DNA from: Saprospiraceae bacterium
Lineage (GTDB): Bacteria > Bacteroidota > Bacteroidia > Chitinophagales > Saprospiraceae
Assembly (NCBI GenBank): GCA_013214355.1
Contig: JABSSL010000078.1
Span: 1 to 64,000, forward strand
Reading direction: 5' to 3'
DNA length: 64,000 nucleotides
The notes beneath the pieces were generated by a model, which was not told the origin of the DNA, did no database searches, and saw only the letters and a list, made by a program, of their open reading frames with translations. Positions 45,151 through 54,810 of this stretch are shown in pieces. How positions within the stretch are numbered: the stretch's first letter is position 1; each line of letters starts with the position of its first letter. A program made the position numbers and the translations under genes.

Positions 45151-46344
45151 CTACTGATCCGTCACCGAAGATAATTTGTAAAACTCCATGGTTTGCTTGG
45201 TTTCTTTAAGCGTAAGACCGTAACTAGCTAGGTCGGCCTTCAGCCCTTGTAAATCTGTTTGATTCAGCAGAAAATCATAAGATTCGGCAAGTTCTGTTTT
45301 ATCCTCAAACAAGAGCCCCATGGATTTTTCCAACTCCGTAAGAACCGATGATATATCTTGATTGGTAAATACTTTTTGATCTCCCGCATCACTAACTCCC
45401 GACATTTCTCCTTCGGCCTTCTCTAGCAGATCAGCATTTTCTACCACCAACTGATAAACTGTTGTTTCTCGCGCTTCCGTTGCCATCTTCAGCCCCAAAG
45501 TTCGTAGGAGTTGTTCTTTGATCTCCATCATGGCTTCTTCTTTCCCAATACCTGAGCGATTTACATAACTGACATTGTAGAGTGTTTCTAGCATGCCTTC
45601 TGGCGCATCAATTCTCCCTTCTCCTATTCCCCAAAGATCAGCAAGTTGTTGGCCAAGACTGTTGCCCATCTTAAAATAGGCTTTGGGAAGTGCATTGATG
45701 CCCATGGCTGTCGGATCTTCCGTCACGGAGACTTTAAAAAGGTATTTGATATCCTTGTTCTTTAATAGGCCAAATACCGTCGAAAAATCCTGTTCGGATG
45801 AAGTTGTAGGACTTTCTTCGGATTCTTCCGCTTCGACTATTTCCACCTTTGGACTAGACTCTAGGGGTTCACCGGCAAGGAATTGCTGGATGATGGTAGC
45901 CGTTAATAATTCAGGACTTCCCATCCACTGAATAATTCCCGCTTTATCAATTAAGTAAGTAACGGGGATAGCATTGATTTGGAAAGCCTCATGAGTTTTA
46001 CCGGCTGCATCCGTCACTACCGCTGATTGAAAGTTAATCCTTTTCAAAGAGCGATTGATCTTCTCTGGCTTTTCGTCTGACATTGATAGAAACAACAGCT
46101 CCTTATTCGAGGCAAATTTAGTTTTTAGTTCATTAAAGTGAGGAACAGCCTTGATACATGGTCCACACCAGGTAGCCCAAAAGTCGACTACTACCGGTCT
46201 TCCTTCTAGAGATTTGTCGGCGGGTACATTGGCTAACCAATCTGTGATGTTTAGAGATGGAGCTTTATCTCCAACCGACGGGCCGGATTGAGCTACACAA
46301 AAATTAGCGAGCCATAAAAAGAGTAGAGCAGAGATTAAGCGCAT
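45151..46344 (-). CDS. TlpA-like thioredoxin with long C-terminal domain
   Basis: A 397-residue exported protein (signal peptide ending FCVAQS). Residues ~20-155 form a TlpA/AhpC-type thioredoxin domain with VDFWATWCGPCIKA (CxxC reducing motif) and the cis-Pro in NAIPVTYLI. An acidic linker (EAEESEESP) joins it to a ~215-residue domain resembling the TIGR03435/DUF3738 type, with LFEDKTELAESYDFLL. It probably acts as a periplasmic thiol reductase. It converges on the peptide-export cluster with three bases between stops and may balance the VKOR oxidase, but co-regulation is not shown. Confidence 0.8.
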   Translation of the reverse strand: MRLISALLFLWLANFCVAQSGPSVGDKAPSLNITDWLANVPADKSLEGRPVVVDFWATWCGPCIKAVPHFNELKTKFASNKELLFLSMSDEKPEKINRSLKRINFQSAVVTDAAGKTHEAFQINAIPVTYLIDKAGIIQWMGSPELLTATIIQQFLAGEPLESSPKVEIVEAEESEESPTTSSEQDFSTVFGLLKNKDIKYLFKVSVTEDPTAMGINALPKAYFKMGNSLGQQLADLWGIGEGRIDAPEGMLETLYNVSYVNRSGIGKEEAMMEIKEQLLRTLGLKMATEARETTVYQLVVENADLLEKAEGEMSGVSDAGDQKVFTNQDISSVLTELEKSMGLLFEDKTELAESYDFLLNQTDLQGLKADLASYGLTLKETKQTMEFYKLSSVTDQ

Positions 46345-46493
46345 GATTATTTTGAGTTTTGTAGATGAATACTAATCCTTTTGCTTTCTAGGAGAATGCA
46401 ACAATAAGACGAAGGTTACAAAAAATAGTTTTAGATCCTGTCAGCAAATGAGCAGAACGGTAGAATAGCATGGAGAAAAGAGAAAGGATGAAT

Positions 46494-47138
46494 CTATTGC
46501 TTTTCTTGCAATAGTTTCCAAACGCCAAAACTGATAATCATACCAAGGATCGGGGCCACGATATAGGCCCAAAGATGTACCAGATTGCCGTTGATTACCG
46601 CTGGACCTATCGACCTAGCTGGATTCATGGAAGCCCCACAGATAGGACCAGCGAACATCGCCTCCAACAGGACAGTCGCACCAATCGCCGCACCTGCCCA
46701 ATGACTAATCTCTTTAGAAGTAGAGATGACCTGGAAAATGACAAACATGAGGAAGAAACTTAGCACAACCTCCAGTACGAAGGATTGCTGGATAGAGCCG
46801 GCTGGGAGCGTTTCGCCCAGACCTTTCGCCTCAGGAAACAGAAAGCGCAGTAGGCCGCTAGCTAGCAAAGCCCCCAGTACTTGCGCGATAATATAAGGTA
46901 GCAGATGTTGAACTGGAAACTTCTTTGCTATGGTGAAGGCAATCGTAACAGCAGGATTGATATGGGCACCCGATAGCTCACCGATAGAATAGACCATGGC
47001 CATTACGATCAAACCGAATGTGATGGCAATCCCCTGATGCCCAACAGCCCCTCCGCTGACCTCATTGATGACAATAGCACCGGTACCACAAAAAACGAGT
47101 GCAAAAGTTCCAACTAATTCCGCTAAGTATTTATTCAT
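46494..47138 (-). CDS. aquaporin-family channel, possible arsenite channel (AqpS-like)
   Basis: A 214-residue MIP-family channel with six transmembrane segments and both half-helix motifs, NPA at 61-63 (AHINPAVTIAF) and NPA at 172-174 (SMNPARSIGPA). The gene overlaps the arsenate-reductase-like gene upstream by 8 bases, so they are co-translated. An aquaglyceroporin in an ars operon can let arsenite flow out after arsenate reduction, as shown for AqpS of Sinorhizobium. Here that role is inferred from position. Pore-selectivity residues were not determined. Confidence 0.85.
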   Translation of the reverse strand: MNKYLAELVGTFALVFCGTGAIVINEVSGGAVGHQGIAITFGLIVMAMVYSIGELSGAHINPAVTIAFTIAKKFPVQHLLPYIIAQVLGALLASGLLRFLFPEAKGLGETLPAGSIQQSFVLEVVLSFFLMFVIFQVISTSKEISHWAGAAIGATVLLEAMFAGPICGASMNPARSIGPAVINGNLVHLWAYIVAPILGMIISFGVWKLLQEKQ

Positions 47139-47760
47139 TGACTAGGCTAAATGCATAAAAAATTTCTCTTCCAATTTGCCTCACTCGCTCATCGTAGCGG
47201 GCCGTTTCTTCTGGCGTATCATCTGCCGCTTTGGGATCATCATAGGTCAAGGGCAACCGCAATTCTACCCCTGGAATGAAGGGACAATTTTCATCTGCAT
47301 CTGAACAAGTCATGATGGCGGCAAACTTGGACTGTGGATTACGGGGATGATCGTATACCTTACTGAAGCAGACTAGTGATTCTGCGTGATCTGCATAGCT
47401 AACTGAGTATATAGGATTGTCTCCTTCACCGCCTACTATTCGAAATCCAGCTCGTTTCATAGCCGCCACCGCACGAGGGTTGAATGCGGTAGCTTCTGTA
47501 CCACCAGAAAAGGTCTTCACGCTTGAAACCCCATAGTAATAGGCCGCTGCTGCTGCCCAAATTTGCGCTAAATGGCTTCGTCGAGAATTATGGGTACAGA
47601 TAAAGTTAAGCGCGATGCGCTCAGCCGTACTTCTCGCTTCTACATAGGAAGCTAATTGTTGCAGTTTTTCTTTTCTAGCTGCGGGGATTAAATCCGCCTC
47701 ATTAATCAAATCTTCAACAAATGAGGATAAATCAGATTGGAGCTCCATTCTTAGTAGCAT
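47131..47760 (-). CDS. low-molecular-weight phosphatase/arsenate reductase-like protein
   Basis: A 209-residue protein with an N-terminal helical extension (~50 residues) and an LMW-PTP-type domain. C55-THNSRR-S is the CX5R phosphate/arsenate loop. YADHAESLVCFSKVYDHPRN and MTCSDADENCPF carry further cysteines that could serve redox relay in an ArsC-type mechanism. The ATG at 47748 is an equally good start. Forms a two-gene operon with the aquaporin. The context favours arsenate reduction over protein dephosphorylation, but no ArsR gene is visible. Confidence 0.8.
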   Translation of the reverse strand: MLLRMELQSDLSSFVEDLINEADLIPAARKEKLQQLASYVEARSTAERIALNFICTHNSRRSHLAQIWAAAAAYYYGVSSVKTFSGGTEATAFNPRAVAAMKRAGFRIVGGEGDNPIYSVSYADHAESLVCFSKVYDHPRNPQSKFAAIMTCSDADENCPFIPGVELRLPLTYDDPKAADDTPEETARYDERVRQIGREIFYAFSLVNE

Positions 47761-47917
47761 TTAATGAGATAGGAGGTTATTCCACAATAGGTATAAAGAA
47801 GAGCGAAAGATGAGAATTAATTCAGAATCCAAGAGCACCTTAATATTAAATCTTTGTTAAGTAATCCAATAAGCGACAGCTGATGCTACAGCAACACTAC
47901 TGAACCCTTCCTAGGGG

Positions 47918-49972
47918 TTAGGCCTGTTCCATTTCCACTTCAACCACACGGCGTGGCAACCGAAAATGGAAGGTACTACCTTTACCCTCTTCACTTTCCA
48001 CCCACAATTCACCGCTGTACTTTTGCACAATCTGTTGGCAGGTCGCCAAGCCTATCCCCGACCCCAAATACTTCCCTCGATTATTAAGGCGGGTAAACAT
48101 TTGGAAGATCTGCTTATGATAGGCAGGAGCGATTCCCAAGCCATTGTCTTTACAGGAAAAACACCAATCTTCAGCTTCTGATTTAGCTATGACCTGAATC
48201 AAGGGAGCGCTCGATTCATTATACTTTAAACCATTTTCAATTAGATTCTTGAATAGCAGATAAAAGTCGGACCGATGGCCGATTAAACTCGGGAGATCAG
48301 ACCAAACAATCTGGGCTGACCTTTCTTCCAGGATATGAGTAAGATTTGATCTAATATCTTGCAGAATTTCATCTAATTCGACGGTACCAGGGGCATCAGC
48401 TTCGCCCTGTCTGACTCTAGAATGCGTTAGGATATCTTCCACTAGCGCATAGAGTTGTTTGGTATTACGGGTTACAAAGCCCATATAGTCCTGCAAGTCT
48501 TGATCGGCGCTTTTGCCTAATTTTCGCTGGATGAGATTGACAAAACTGGTGATGTTCCTTAATGGCTCCTTTAAGTCATGAGATGCAATAAAAGTAAATC
48601 GCTCTAGTTCATCATTGGATCGCCGCAGTTGCTCATTGGCAGCTTCCAAATCCCCCGTCCTTTTTTGCACGGTATCTTCCAACTGACGATTAAGTTCGGC
48701 TTTTACTTTGTTGGTACGATACTGTCTAATGACCAGTAAGATTAAGAGAACAGCGATCAACCCCATCGATATGGCAATTAGGGTACGTTGGCGAAGGATC
48801 AAGTTCTGTTGTGCTTGACGCTTGGTTAACTCAAGATTTTCCGCCTCTTGGACCTTCAATTGATAGCCCATCTCGAGTTTAGCTATCCTTTCTTGTGTCG
48901 CTTCACTCAAAAAACTATCCTGAAGTTCTTGAAATTTCATCATGGCGCCATAAGCCCTTTCATAATCATTTACCTTAACGTAAATGTCCGATAGTTCTTC
49001 GTAGAGGGCGGGCATGAGGGAAGAAAAACTCCCCTCCTTAGCTCTTTCAATAGCCTGTAGATAAAACTGAATGGCAGTCTCATTGTCTTCGGCGGCCTTG
49101 TGGATCTTCCCAATTATGCCGTACATGCTGGGAATATCCTCGATAGAGCCTAAATCCTCATAGATGACTAAGGCTTTATTTTGGGCCTGAAGTGCTTCTC
49201 CATAATCCTTTTGGGCGAAATGGATTTCTCCTTGGTAGTAGAGTGTTTCAGCAATGCGATGCGGAAAGCCCAATTCATTGTACAATACCAGAGCAGAATC
49301 ATAGTGCTGCAGGGCCAAATCATAGTCTTCCTCTAAGCCAGCTACGTACCCTAAATCTAGGAATGCATATGCCCGATCTTCTTTCCCTCCAATCGCTAAA
49401 GCTGCCTCACTTGACTTCAGATAATATTCTATAGCTAATGGTATGTCTCCAAGCTCCTCATGAATGATTCCGATGTTAGCATATAGGGATGTAGGATCTA
49501 GATGATCACCTAATTCTTCATCATGAGCTAGCGCTTCTTGAAAGTATTGCAAACCCAGAACGTAGTTACCTTGATTGAGATAGTAGATGCCCAGATTATT
49601 TTTGGAGATAGCCAGACAACCTGGGTTTTGGAGGTACTTAGCTACGGCTAAAGCCATCTGATGGTAATAGTGGGCGCTATCGATAGGACCAATCCCGTTG
49701 TAGCCGACGCCTAATAAATTATACGCGTAAAATATGCCCTTCGGATAGTCTATGGCTTCAGCTTGGGCAAGCGCATCATAGCCAGAGGTAAGTGACCTTG
49801 GATAATCATACTCCTGATAAGCCGTTCCAATATCCAGTAGTAGATCAATCCGGGTTTTCGGATCTGTAGCCTTGGCAAGCTGAAGCTCAAGGCTATCTAC
49901 TATTTCATGTTGGCTAGAACCTATTGTGTACAAACAGCTAAGGAGTAAGCATATGTAATTACGCTTGAACAA
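47918..49972 (-). CDS. TPR-containing sensor histidine kinase
   Basis: A 684-residue kinase with a short signal peptide. About eight tetratricopeptide repeats follow (residues ~40-360, e.g. AYAFLDLGYVAGLEEDYDLALQHY), then a coiled coil, one transmembrane helix (~395-415) and a second coiled coil. The HisKA domain has FIASHDLKEPLRN (His ~465), and the HATPase domain has NLIENGLKYN, DNGLGI and GSGIGLATC. The TPR sensor is periplasmic. The start codon is TTG (49972), since no ATG fits before the signal peptide. No response regulator gene is adjacent. Confidence 0.9.
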   Translation of the reverse strand: MFKRNYICLLLSCLYTIGSSQHEIVDSLELQLAKATDPKTRIDLLLDIGTAYQEYDYPRSLTSGYDALAQAEAIDYPKGIFYAYNLLGVGYNGIGPIDSAHYYHQMALAVAKYLQNPGCLAISKNNLGIYYLNQGNYVLGLQYFQEALAHDEELGDHLDPTSLYANIGIIHEELGDIPLAIEYYLKSSEAALAIGGKEDRAYAFLDLGYVAGLEEDYDLALQHYDSALVLYNELGFPHRIAETLYYQGEIHFAQKDYGEALQAQNKALVIYEDLGSIEDIPSMYGIIGKIHKAAEDNETAIQFYLQAIERAKEGSFSSLMPALYEELSDIYVKVNDYERAYGAMMKFQELQDSFLSEATQERIAKLEMGYQLKVQEAENLELTKRQAQQNLILRQRTLIAISMGLIAVLLILLVIRQYRTNKVKAELNRQLEDTVQKRTGDLEAANEQLRRSNDELERFTFIASHDLKEPLRNITSFVNLIQRKLGKSADQDLQDYMGFVTRNTKQLYALVEDILTHSRVRQGEADAPGTVELDEILQDIRSNLTHILEERSAQIVWSDLPSLIGHRSDFYLLFKNLIENGLKYNESSAPLIQVIAKSEAEDWCFSCKDNGLGIAPAYHKQIFQMFTRLNNRGKYLGSGIGLATCQQIVQKYSGELWVESEEGKGSTFHFRLPRRVVEVEMEQA

Positions 49973-50234
49973 CTGTATGACTGTTATTTTAGAACAATAC
50001 TTCCAATTCTGCTGCTATCTCGTACAGCATCGTAAGATCAAACGGTTATCGAGAATGGAGGGAGATTACGAACTTGCGAGAAAATCTTGATCAATGATGA
50101 TAGGGTTGATCATAATACTCGACACCACGACCTTCCTAAAAGTATCGATAAATCTACACTTTTAACGGCAAAAGACTTAGAACTTGTCCTTGGCAGCTAA
50201 GAATTGGCAGGTATTTGCCTAGGTGGGTTCTAGA

Positions 50235-51437
50235 TTAATCAAGGCTTAGTCTTCGGATCATCTCCAAACACATACGACTATTATGGTAGGGGGCTTTCCA
50301 CGGCCCAGCTTTATCTTCGTGTAAAAGTAGACTCCCATCCCGTCGACGTCCCCAAACCCATTCCCCACCTTCGGAATCTTTAATCTCTTTTTGGATAAAA
50401 TCCCAAATTTGCTTGGCCAAGGCTTGAAAATGCATGTCGCCGGATAATTCCCAGGCATTCCAGAAGCCAATTACCGCTTCCGCTTGTGGCCACCAATGCT
50501 TATCCGTATCGATTTCTCCATTCGCTTCCCGCTCATTATTCAAGCCACCGTCTGCATCTAAGCCATCTTGCAGGGTGATCCTGGCTAGTGCTAAGGCCCA
50601 GGCTTTTGCGGAGGATTGCCATACAGGGTTATCGAATTGCCCCATAGCCTCCGTAATTAACCAACTGGCTTCTATATCATGGCCATAGGAAATAACCTTA
50701 GATTTAGCTACCCATTTTTCATCAAAAAACAGCAGCAGATGCCCCGTATCTGCATCCGTAAATCGTTCCATAAAACAGTTAATCAATCGTTCTAGTGCAA
50801 CTCCTACTTGCTCATCCCTACTTACCTCATACAGGGTAGTATAAGCTTCCAAAACGTGTAAATGCGTATTCATTGTTTTGGCCTCATTGGCATCTTTTGC
50901 GCTGAGTCGCAAGTCAGCTATCGGCTCCCAATGTCGCCCAAAAGCCTCAAAATACCCACCCATTTGAGTATCATAACTATGCGCTTCGATCTTATCAAAT
51001 AGTGCCATAGCTTGTGCCAAGACGGTTGGCTCCTGCGTTAGTTTGTAGTACGCTGCTAAAGCATAAATGGTAAAGGCTTGAGCATAAATCTGCTTACGAT
51101 CATTGACCAACCTCCCCTGAAAATCCAACATCCAATACACTCCACCATACTTCTGATCTATGAAATGTTTATGGAGAAAATCGTAGCTATGGGCAGCCAT
51201 AGTGTGGTAGGAGAGCTCGCCCGTGAGGTTAGCAGCAGCAGCAAAAGTCCATAGAATCCGACTCTGCATGATAATACCCTTATCCGCAAAGGGATATAGC
51301 TTCCCTTCGTGATCCATCCGCCCATAAAACCCTCCATGCTGCTGATCCACCATATGAGTCGACCACCATCCCAAGAGATGATCTAATTCCATTTGCATCT
51401 CCTCTTTCAAAAGAGACACATCAATACTCCCCGACAT
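50235..51437 (-). CDS. AGE-family cellobiose/mannobiose 2-epimerase
   Basis: A 400-residue (alpha/alpha)6-barrel epimerase of the N-acylglucosamine 2-epimerase superfamily, cellobiose-epimerase branch. Key blocks are QSRILWTFAAAAN, the NTHLHVLEAY histidines, SYGHDIEASWL, the HWWPQAEA motif, and a C-terminal PYHNSRMCLEM. The enzyme converts beta-1,4-mannobiose to mannosyl-glucose. The GH130 phosphorylase gene 11 bases upstream uses exactly that product. Cytosolic; last gene of the mannan operon in transcription order. Confidence 0.88.
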   Translation of the reverse strand: MSGSIDVSLLKEEMQMELDHLLGWWSTHMVDQQHGGFYGRMDHEGKLYPFADKGIIMQSRILWTFAAAANLTGELSYHTMAAHSYDFLHKHFIDQKYGGVYWMLDFQGRLVNDRKQIYAQAFTIYALAAYYKLTQEPTVLAQAMALFDKIEAHSYDTQMGGYFEAFGRHWEPIADLRLSAKDANEAKTMNTHLHVLEAYTTLYEVSRDEQVGVALERLINCFMERFTDADTGHLLLFFDEKWVAKSKVISYGHDIEASWLITEAMGQFDNPVWQSSAKAWALALARITLQDGLDADGGLNNEREANGEIDTDKHWWPQAEAVIGFWNAWELSGDMHFQALAKQIWDFIQKEIKDSEGGEWVWGRRRDGSLLLHEDKAGPWKAPYHNSRMCLEMIRRLSLD

Positions 51438-51448
51438 AAGGATTTAAT

Positions 51449-52654
51449 TTAAGACAGCTTAGCTTGGTTTAAAATTTGGAGATTCTTGTCGATCAATTGC
51501 TTTCGTTGTTCAACACTAGCAGCTGAGCGTAGGCCATCGGGGGGCGTATTAACAACATAATCCAAAAGCTGATCAACCGTAGTAGTGGCCACGTGCATAC
51601 GAGTATCTGAAGAGGCATAATAGATAAACACCTCCTGCTTTTTATTCACAATCCAGCCATTACAAAAAGTAACATTAGAGACATCACCTACCCTTTCCTC
51701 CCCCTTTGGCGAGATGAAATGACCTGCAGGCGCATGCGTGATTTGCCAAGGCTTCTCGAGATCAGTCATGAACAAGTACAATACATATCGAAGACCGGCA
51801 GCCGTATTCCTAACCCCATGCGCTAGGTGTAGCCACCCTTGCTCCGTTTTGATCGGGGGAGGCCCCTGGCCATTCTTTACTTCTTTAATTGTATGATAGA
51901 CCTTCGTATCCACAATTATTTCGGACTTCACCTCGGCTTTCTCCATTTGCTCGGTTAAACCCCAACCAATTCCGCCGCCACTTCCGACACTGATAAATCC
52001 ATCCTGCGGGCGAGTGTAGAGTCCGTATTTTCCATCAATAAACTCTGGATGAAGGACCACATTGCGCTGTTGCCCGGAATAAGTAATTAAGTCGGGTAAC
52101 CTTTCCCAATTCTTGAGATCTTTGGTTCTAGCGATGCCACATTGCGCTTCCGCCGCAGAAATGTCATTGGGACGAGTCTGGTCCTTACGTTCTGTACAGA
52201 AAAGGCCATAAATCCAACCATCTTCATGAGCTGTGAGCCTCATATCATACACATTGGTATCTGGCTTATCCGTTTCAGGCATAGTGATAGGATAATCCCA
52301 AAATCGAAATTGATCCACACCATTGGGACTTTCTGCTATCGCAAAAAAGGATTTACGATCGTCACCCTCAACGCGTACCACCATTAGGTATTTTCCTTGC
52401 CAATAAATAGCCCCGGCATTGAAGGCCGCATTTACCCCCTGCCGTTCCATCAAGTATGGATTAGTCTTTTCATCCAGATCATAACGCCAGAAAACGGGGG
52501 CATGAGCAGCAGTTAAAACGGGATATTTCCAACGTTGATAGATCCCATTTCCGTCAGCTGCTGGTTCATTTTTCCGATTGATCAGTTGTTCGTACTTACT
52601 TAGTAATTCCTTTACCTTTTCTTGAAAAGTCGTATTCAGCATTGTTGTTGCCAT
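51449..52654 (-). CDS. GH130 4-O-beta-mannosyl-glucose phosphorylase
   Basis: A 401-residue five-bladed beta-propeller of family GH130, subfamily 1 by motif. RQGVNAAFNAGAI, VRVEGDDRKSFFAIAES and NVYDMRLTAHEDG carry the likely general-acid Asp137. It splits mannosyl-glucose with phosphate into mannose 1-phosphate and glucose in the cytosol. The ATG at 52654 is preferred to a TTG two codons earlier. The gene lies 32 bases after the symporter gene and directly before the 2-epimerase, which defines the mannobiose route. Confidence 0.9.
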   Translation of the reverse strand: MATTMLNTTFQEKVKELLSKYEQLINRKNEPAADGNGIYQRWKYPVLTAAHAPVFWRYDLDEKTNPYLMERQGVNAAFNAGAIYWQGKYLMVVRVEGDDRKSFFAIAESPNGVDQFRFWDYPITMPETDKPDTNVYDMRLTAHEDGWIYGLFCTERKDQTRPNDISAAEAQCGIARTKDLKNWERLPDLITYSGQQRNVVLHPEFIDGKYGLYTRPQDGFISVGSGGGIGWGLTEQMEKAEVKSEIIVDTKVYHTIKEVKNGQGPPPIKTEQGWLHLAHGVRNTAAGLRYVLYLFMTDLEKPWQITHAPAGHFISPKGEERVGDVSNVTFCNGWIVNKKQEVFIYYASSDTRMHVATTTVDQLLDYVVNTPPDGLRSAASVEQRKQLIDKNLQILNQAKLS

Positions 52655-52686
52655 TACCAATCCAATATTTTAGCGAGATATATGTA

Positions 52687-54522
52687 TTAAAGTTCTTTCG
52701 CAAGGTCTGCCGGATAATCCTCCATCTTATCGTACCAATTGTACTTCAAAACCAATGTACAAACCGCCACAATCGCAAAGCTGATCCACATGCTCTTAAA
52801 GTCTTGAATGACTAAGAATATGGAAGAAGCCGTGATCGCGGTTTGCCAGACAATTCCCACTATCACATTCACCATATCTCGACCAAAATCTTTGTTGGGT
52901 TCTGCCTCTGGATTTTCGGCATGGAGCTTATCATAAATGGGCTTCCAGAAACCCCAAGGTCTTGTCTTTTTGTAAAACTCCTTAAGTACTTCATCATCAT
53001 CTGGTTCCGTCAATAGACTGCCAACTATGCACGCTAGTACGGATAAGCCTAAATTAATGGGGAAGGCCTCCAAGGCAGTGTAGGTGGGCAGTAAGATCGG
53101 CAGCACCATAGCAGCCACAATACCTGCCATCATTCCCCAGAAGTATCCATAGCTATTGAACCGCCACCAATACCACTTCAACAGGTTTGCTGCTGTATAT
53201 CCTCCAAACAGTGCAGCTACCAACCAATCAATAATATTATTCAGAGAATCTAACGCAAAACCGAAGATCGTACCAATGACCACCACCGCTATAGAGCAGA
53301 GGTAGCTCATATTGATATAGGTTTTATCGGAAGCCTTATCATTGATATATCGCTTATAAATATCATTAACGAGGTAAGCGGGTGCAGCATTTACCGTAGC
53401 TGCAAAAGAAGACATAAAAGCAGCCAACAAACCAGCTATTAGGAGTCCCATTAGGCCAACTGGCACGAAATTGCGGATGGCAAAGGGAAGAATCTGCTCA
53501 AAGTCTACATCTGCTCCCATACCATTCAACTCATCACTAAAGAATACTAGCGCTAGAATGGTCAAGCCCGTGATCAGCATATACCGAGGGAATAACAGGA
53601 TTACATTGACGAAACCACTCATTTTGGCCGCTTCCTTAGGGGTGCGTGTGGATAGGACTCGCTGCATGTCATAGTTAGGAGCGGGGCCCGCCATACTCTG
53701 CAAAATACCTTTCAACAAAACCATCATAAAAAAGATGCCAAACAACTCCCAGCCATCGGAAGCGATCTTGTCATTCGCAGCAGCCATGAGATTAGACCAA
53801 TCCAAGTCCAGCTTCCAGCCAAAAAAGACGTTACCCCAGCCCTCGGGCACAAATTTAGCCAATAGCTCTGGGGAAACTTGTTGCATCCCGATGATCCCAA
53901 TAGCGACACTAGCAATCGTCATGATTACATACTGCAACACCTCCGTAAATACCACACTGAACATCCCCCCTTTCACTACGTATAGCGTAGTTAAAACCGT
54001 AAAGATCAGGCCATACATAATCTCATTCTGGGTAGCATCTGCAGCCAGCTGCCAAGGCAAAAATACAGCGGCAAATTTACCGATCCCAATAAATCCGTAA
54101 GCTACGTAAGTAATCACCACTACAATCGCGAAGATGACCACAATCATATGCGAAAGGTTTGCCCCCCGCCCGTCTCCAAACCGAAATTTAATCCACTCTG
54201 CCCCAGTCATCACCCCGGAGCGCCGCAGCCAAATGGAGAGAAAAATCATCAAGAATATCTGATTGAAAACCGGCCATAACCAGGGTATCCATACACTCTT
54301 TAATCCATAAATGAATAAGAGGGTAACCATCCACATCGTCCCGCTAATATCAAACATCCCCGAAGCATTGGACAAGCCGAGCATATACCATTTAATCTCA
54401 TTGCCTCCCAAGAAGTAACTCTTCATGTTTTTAGAGGCCCGATTGGATATCCAAAAGCCAATCCCAATCGTTGCGAGGATGTAGGCAATAATGATGGCGA
54501 TATCGATAGTGTGTAATTCCAT
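52687..54522 (-). CDS. sodium:solute symporter (SSS family)
   Basis: A 611-residue inner-membrane symporter with about 13-14 transmembrane helices. The first segment (IDIAIIIAYILATIGIGFWI) is followed by NRASKNMKSYFLGG, a typical SSS N-terminus, and AAFMSSFAATVNAAPAYLVNDIYKRY is the conserved TM8-loop block. Symporters of this kind import sugars, here probably mannobiose or a related disaccharide released by the GH26 enzyme. The 288-base gap to the GH26 gene (54523-54810) contains only weak inverted repeats, e.g. ATCCTAATA/TATTAGGAT at 54730-54763. Confidence 0.9.
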   Translation of the reverse strand: MELHTIDIAIIIAYILATIGIGFWISNRASKNMKSYFLGGNEIKWYMLGLSNASGMFDISGTMWMVTLLFIYGLKSVWIPWLWPVFNQIFLMIFLSIWLRRSGVMTGAEWIKFRFGDGRGANLSHMIVVIFAIVVVITYVAYGFIGIGKFAAVFLPWQLAADATQNEIMYGLIFTVLTTLYVVKGGMFSVVFTEVLQYVIMTIASVAIGIIGMQQVSPELLAKFVPEGWGNVFFGWKLDLDWSNLMAAANDKIASDGWELFGIFFMMVLLKGILQSMAGPAPNYDMQRVLSTRTPKEAAKMSGFVNVILLFPRYMLITGLTILALVFFSDELNGMGADVDFEQILPFAIRNFVPVGLMGLLIAGLLAAFMSSFAATVNAAPAYLVNDIYKRYINDKASDKTYINMSYLCSIAVVVIGTIFGFALDSLNNIIDWLVAALFGGYTAANLLKWYWWRFNSYGYFWGMMAGIVAAMVLPILLPTYTALEAFPINLGLSVLACIVGSLLTEPDDDEVLKEFYKKTRPWGFWKPIYDKLHAENPEAEPNKDFGRDMVNVIVGIVWQTAITASSIFLVIQDFKSMWISFAIVAVCTLVLKYNWYDKMEDYPADLAKEL

Positions 54523-54810
54523 AAGTTATTGTCGTCCATTTACTAAGCCAAAGCTGAACTCGTTGGGTTGTACTAGCAAACATAAGATGGAAGAGGCCAG
54601 ACCGCTTCGCTGCCAGATGTCATAACCTTAGGCTTTATGACAAACCTAGTAGCCTGTTTTCTAACCGCTGCCTTCTACAACGTCCGGTGAATGCCGCTTG
54701 GCTTTACTAAAATTGAGCAATTTTTACCCATCCTAATAATTATGAGCAAAGGACTATTAGGATTCTGTAGCTGGGTATCATCCTTTCATCTCCTTTGGCA
54801 GGTTCTGGAG

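Noticed and set aside
54730-54763. Inverted repeat ATCCTAATA/TATTAGGAT between GH26 and symporter genes
   Set aside because: Long 16-base spacer, no T-run on the transcribed strand and AT-rich arms; too weak to call.
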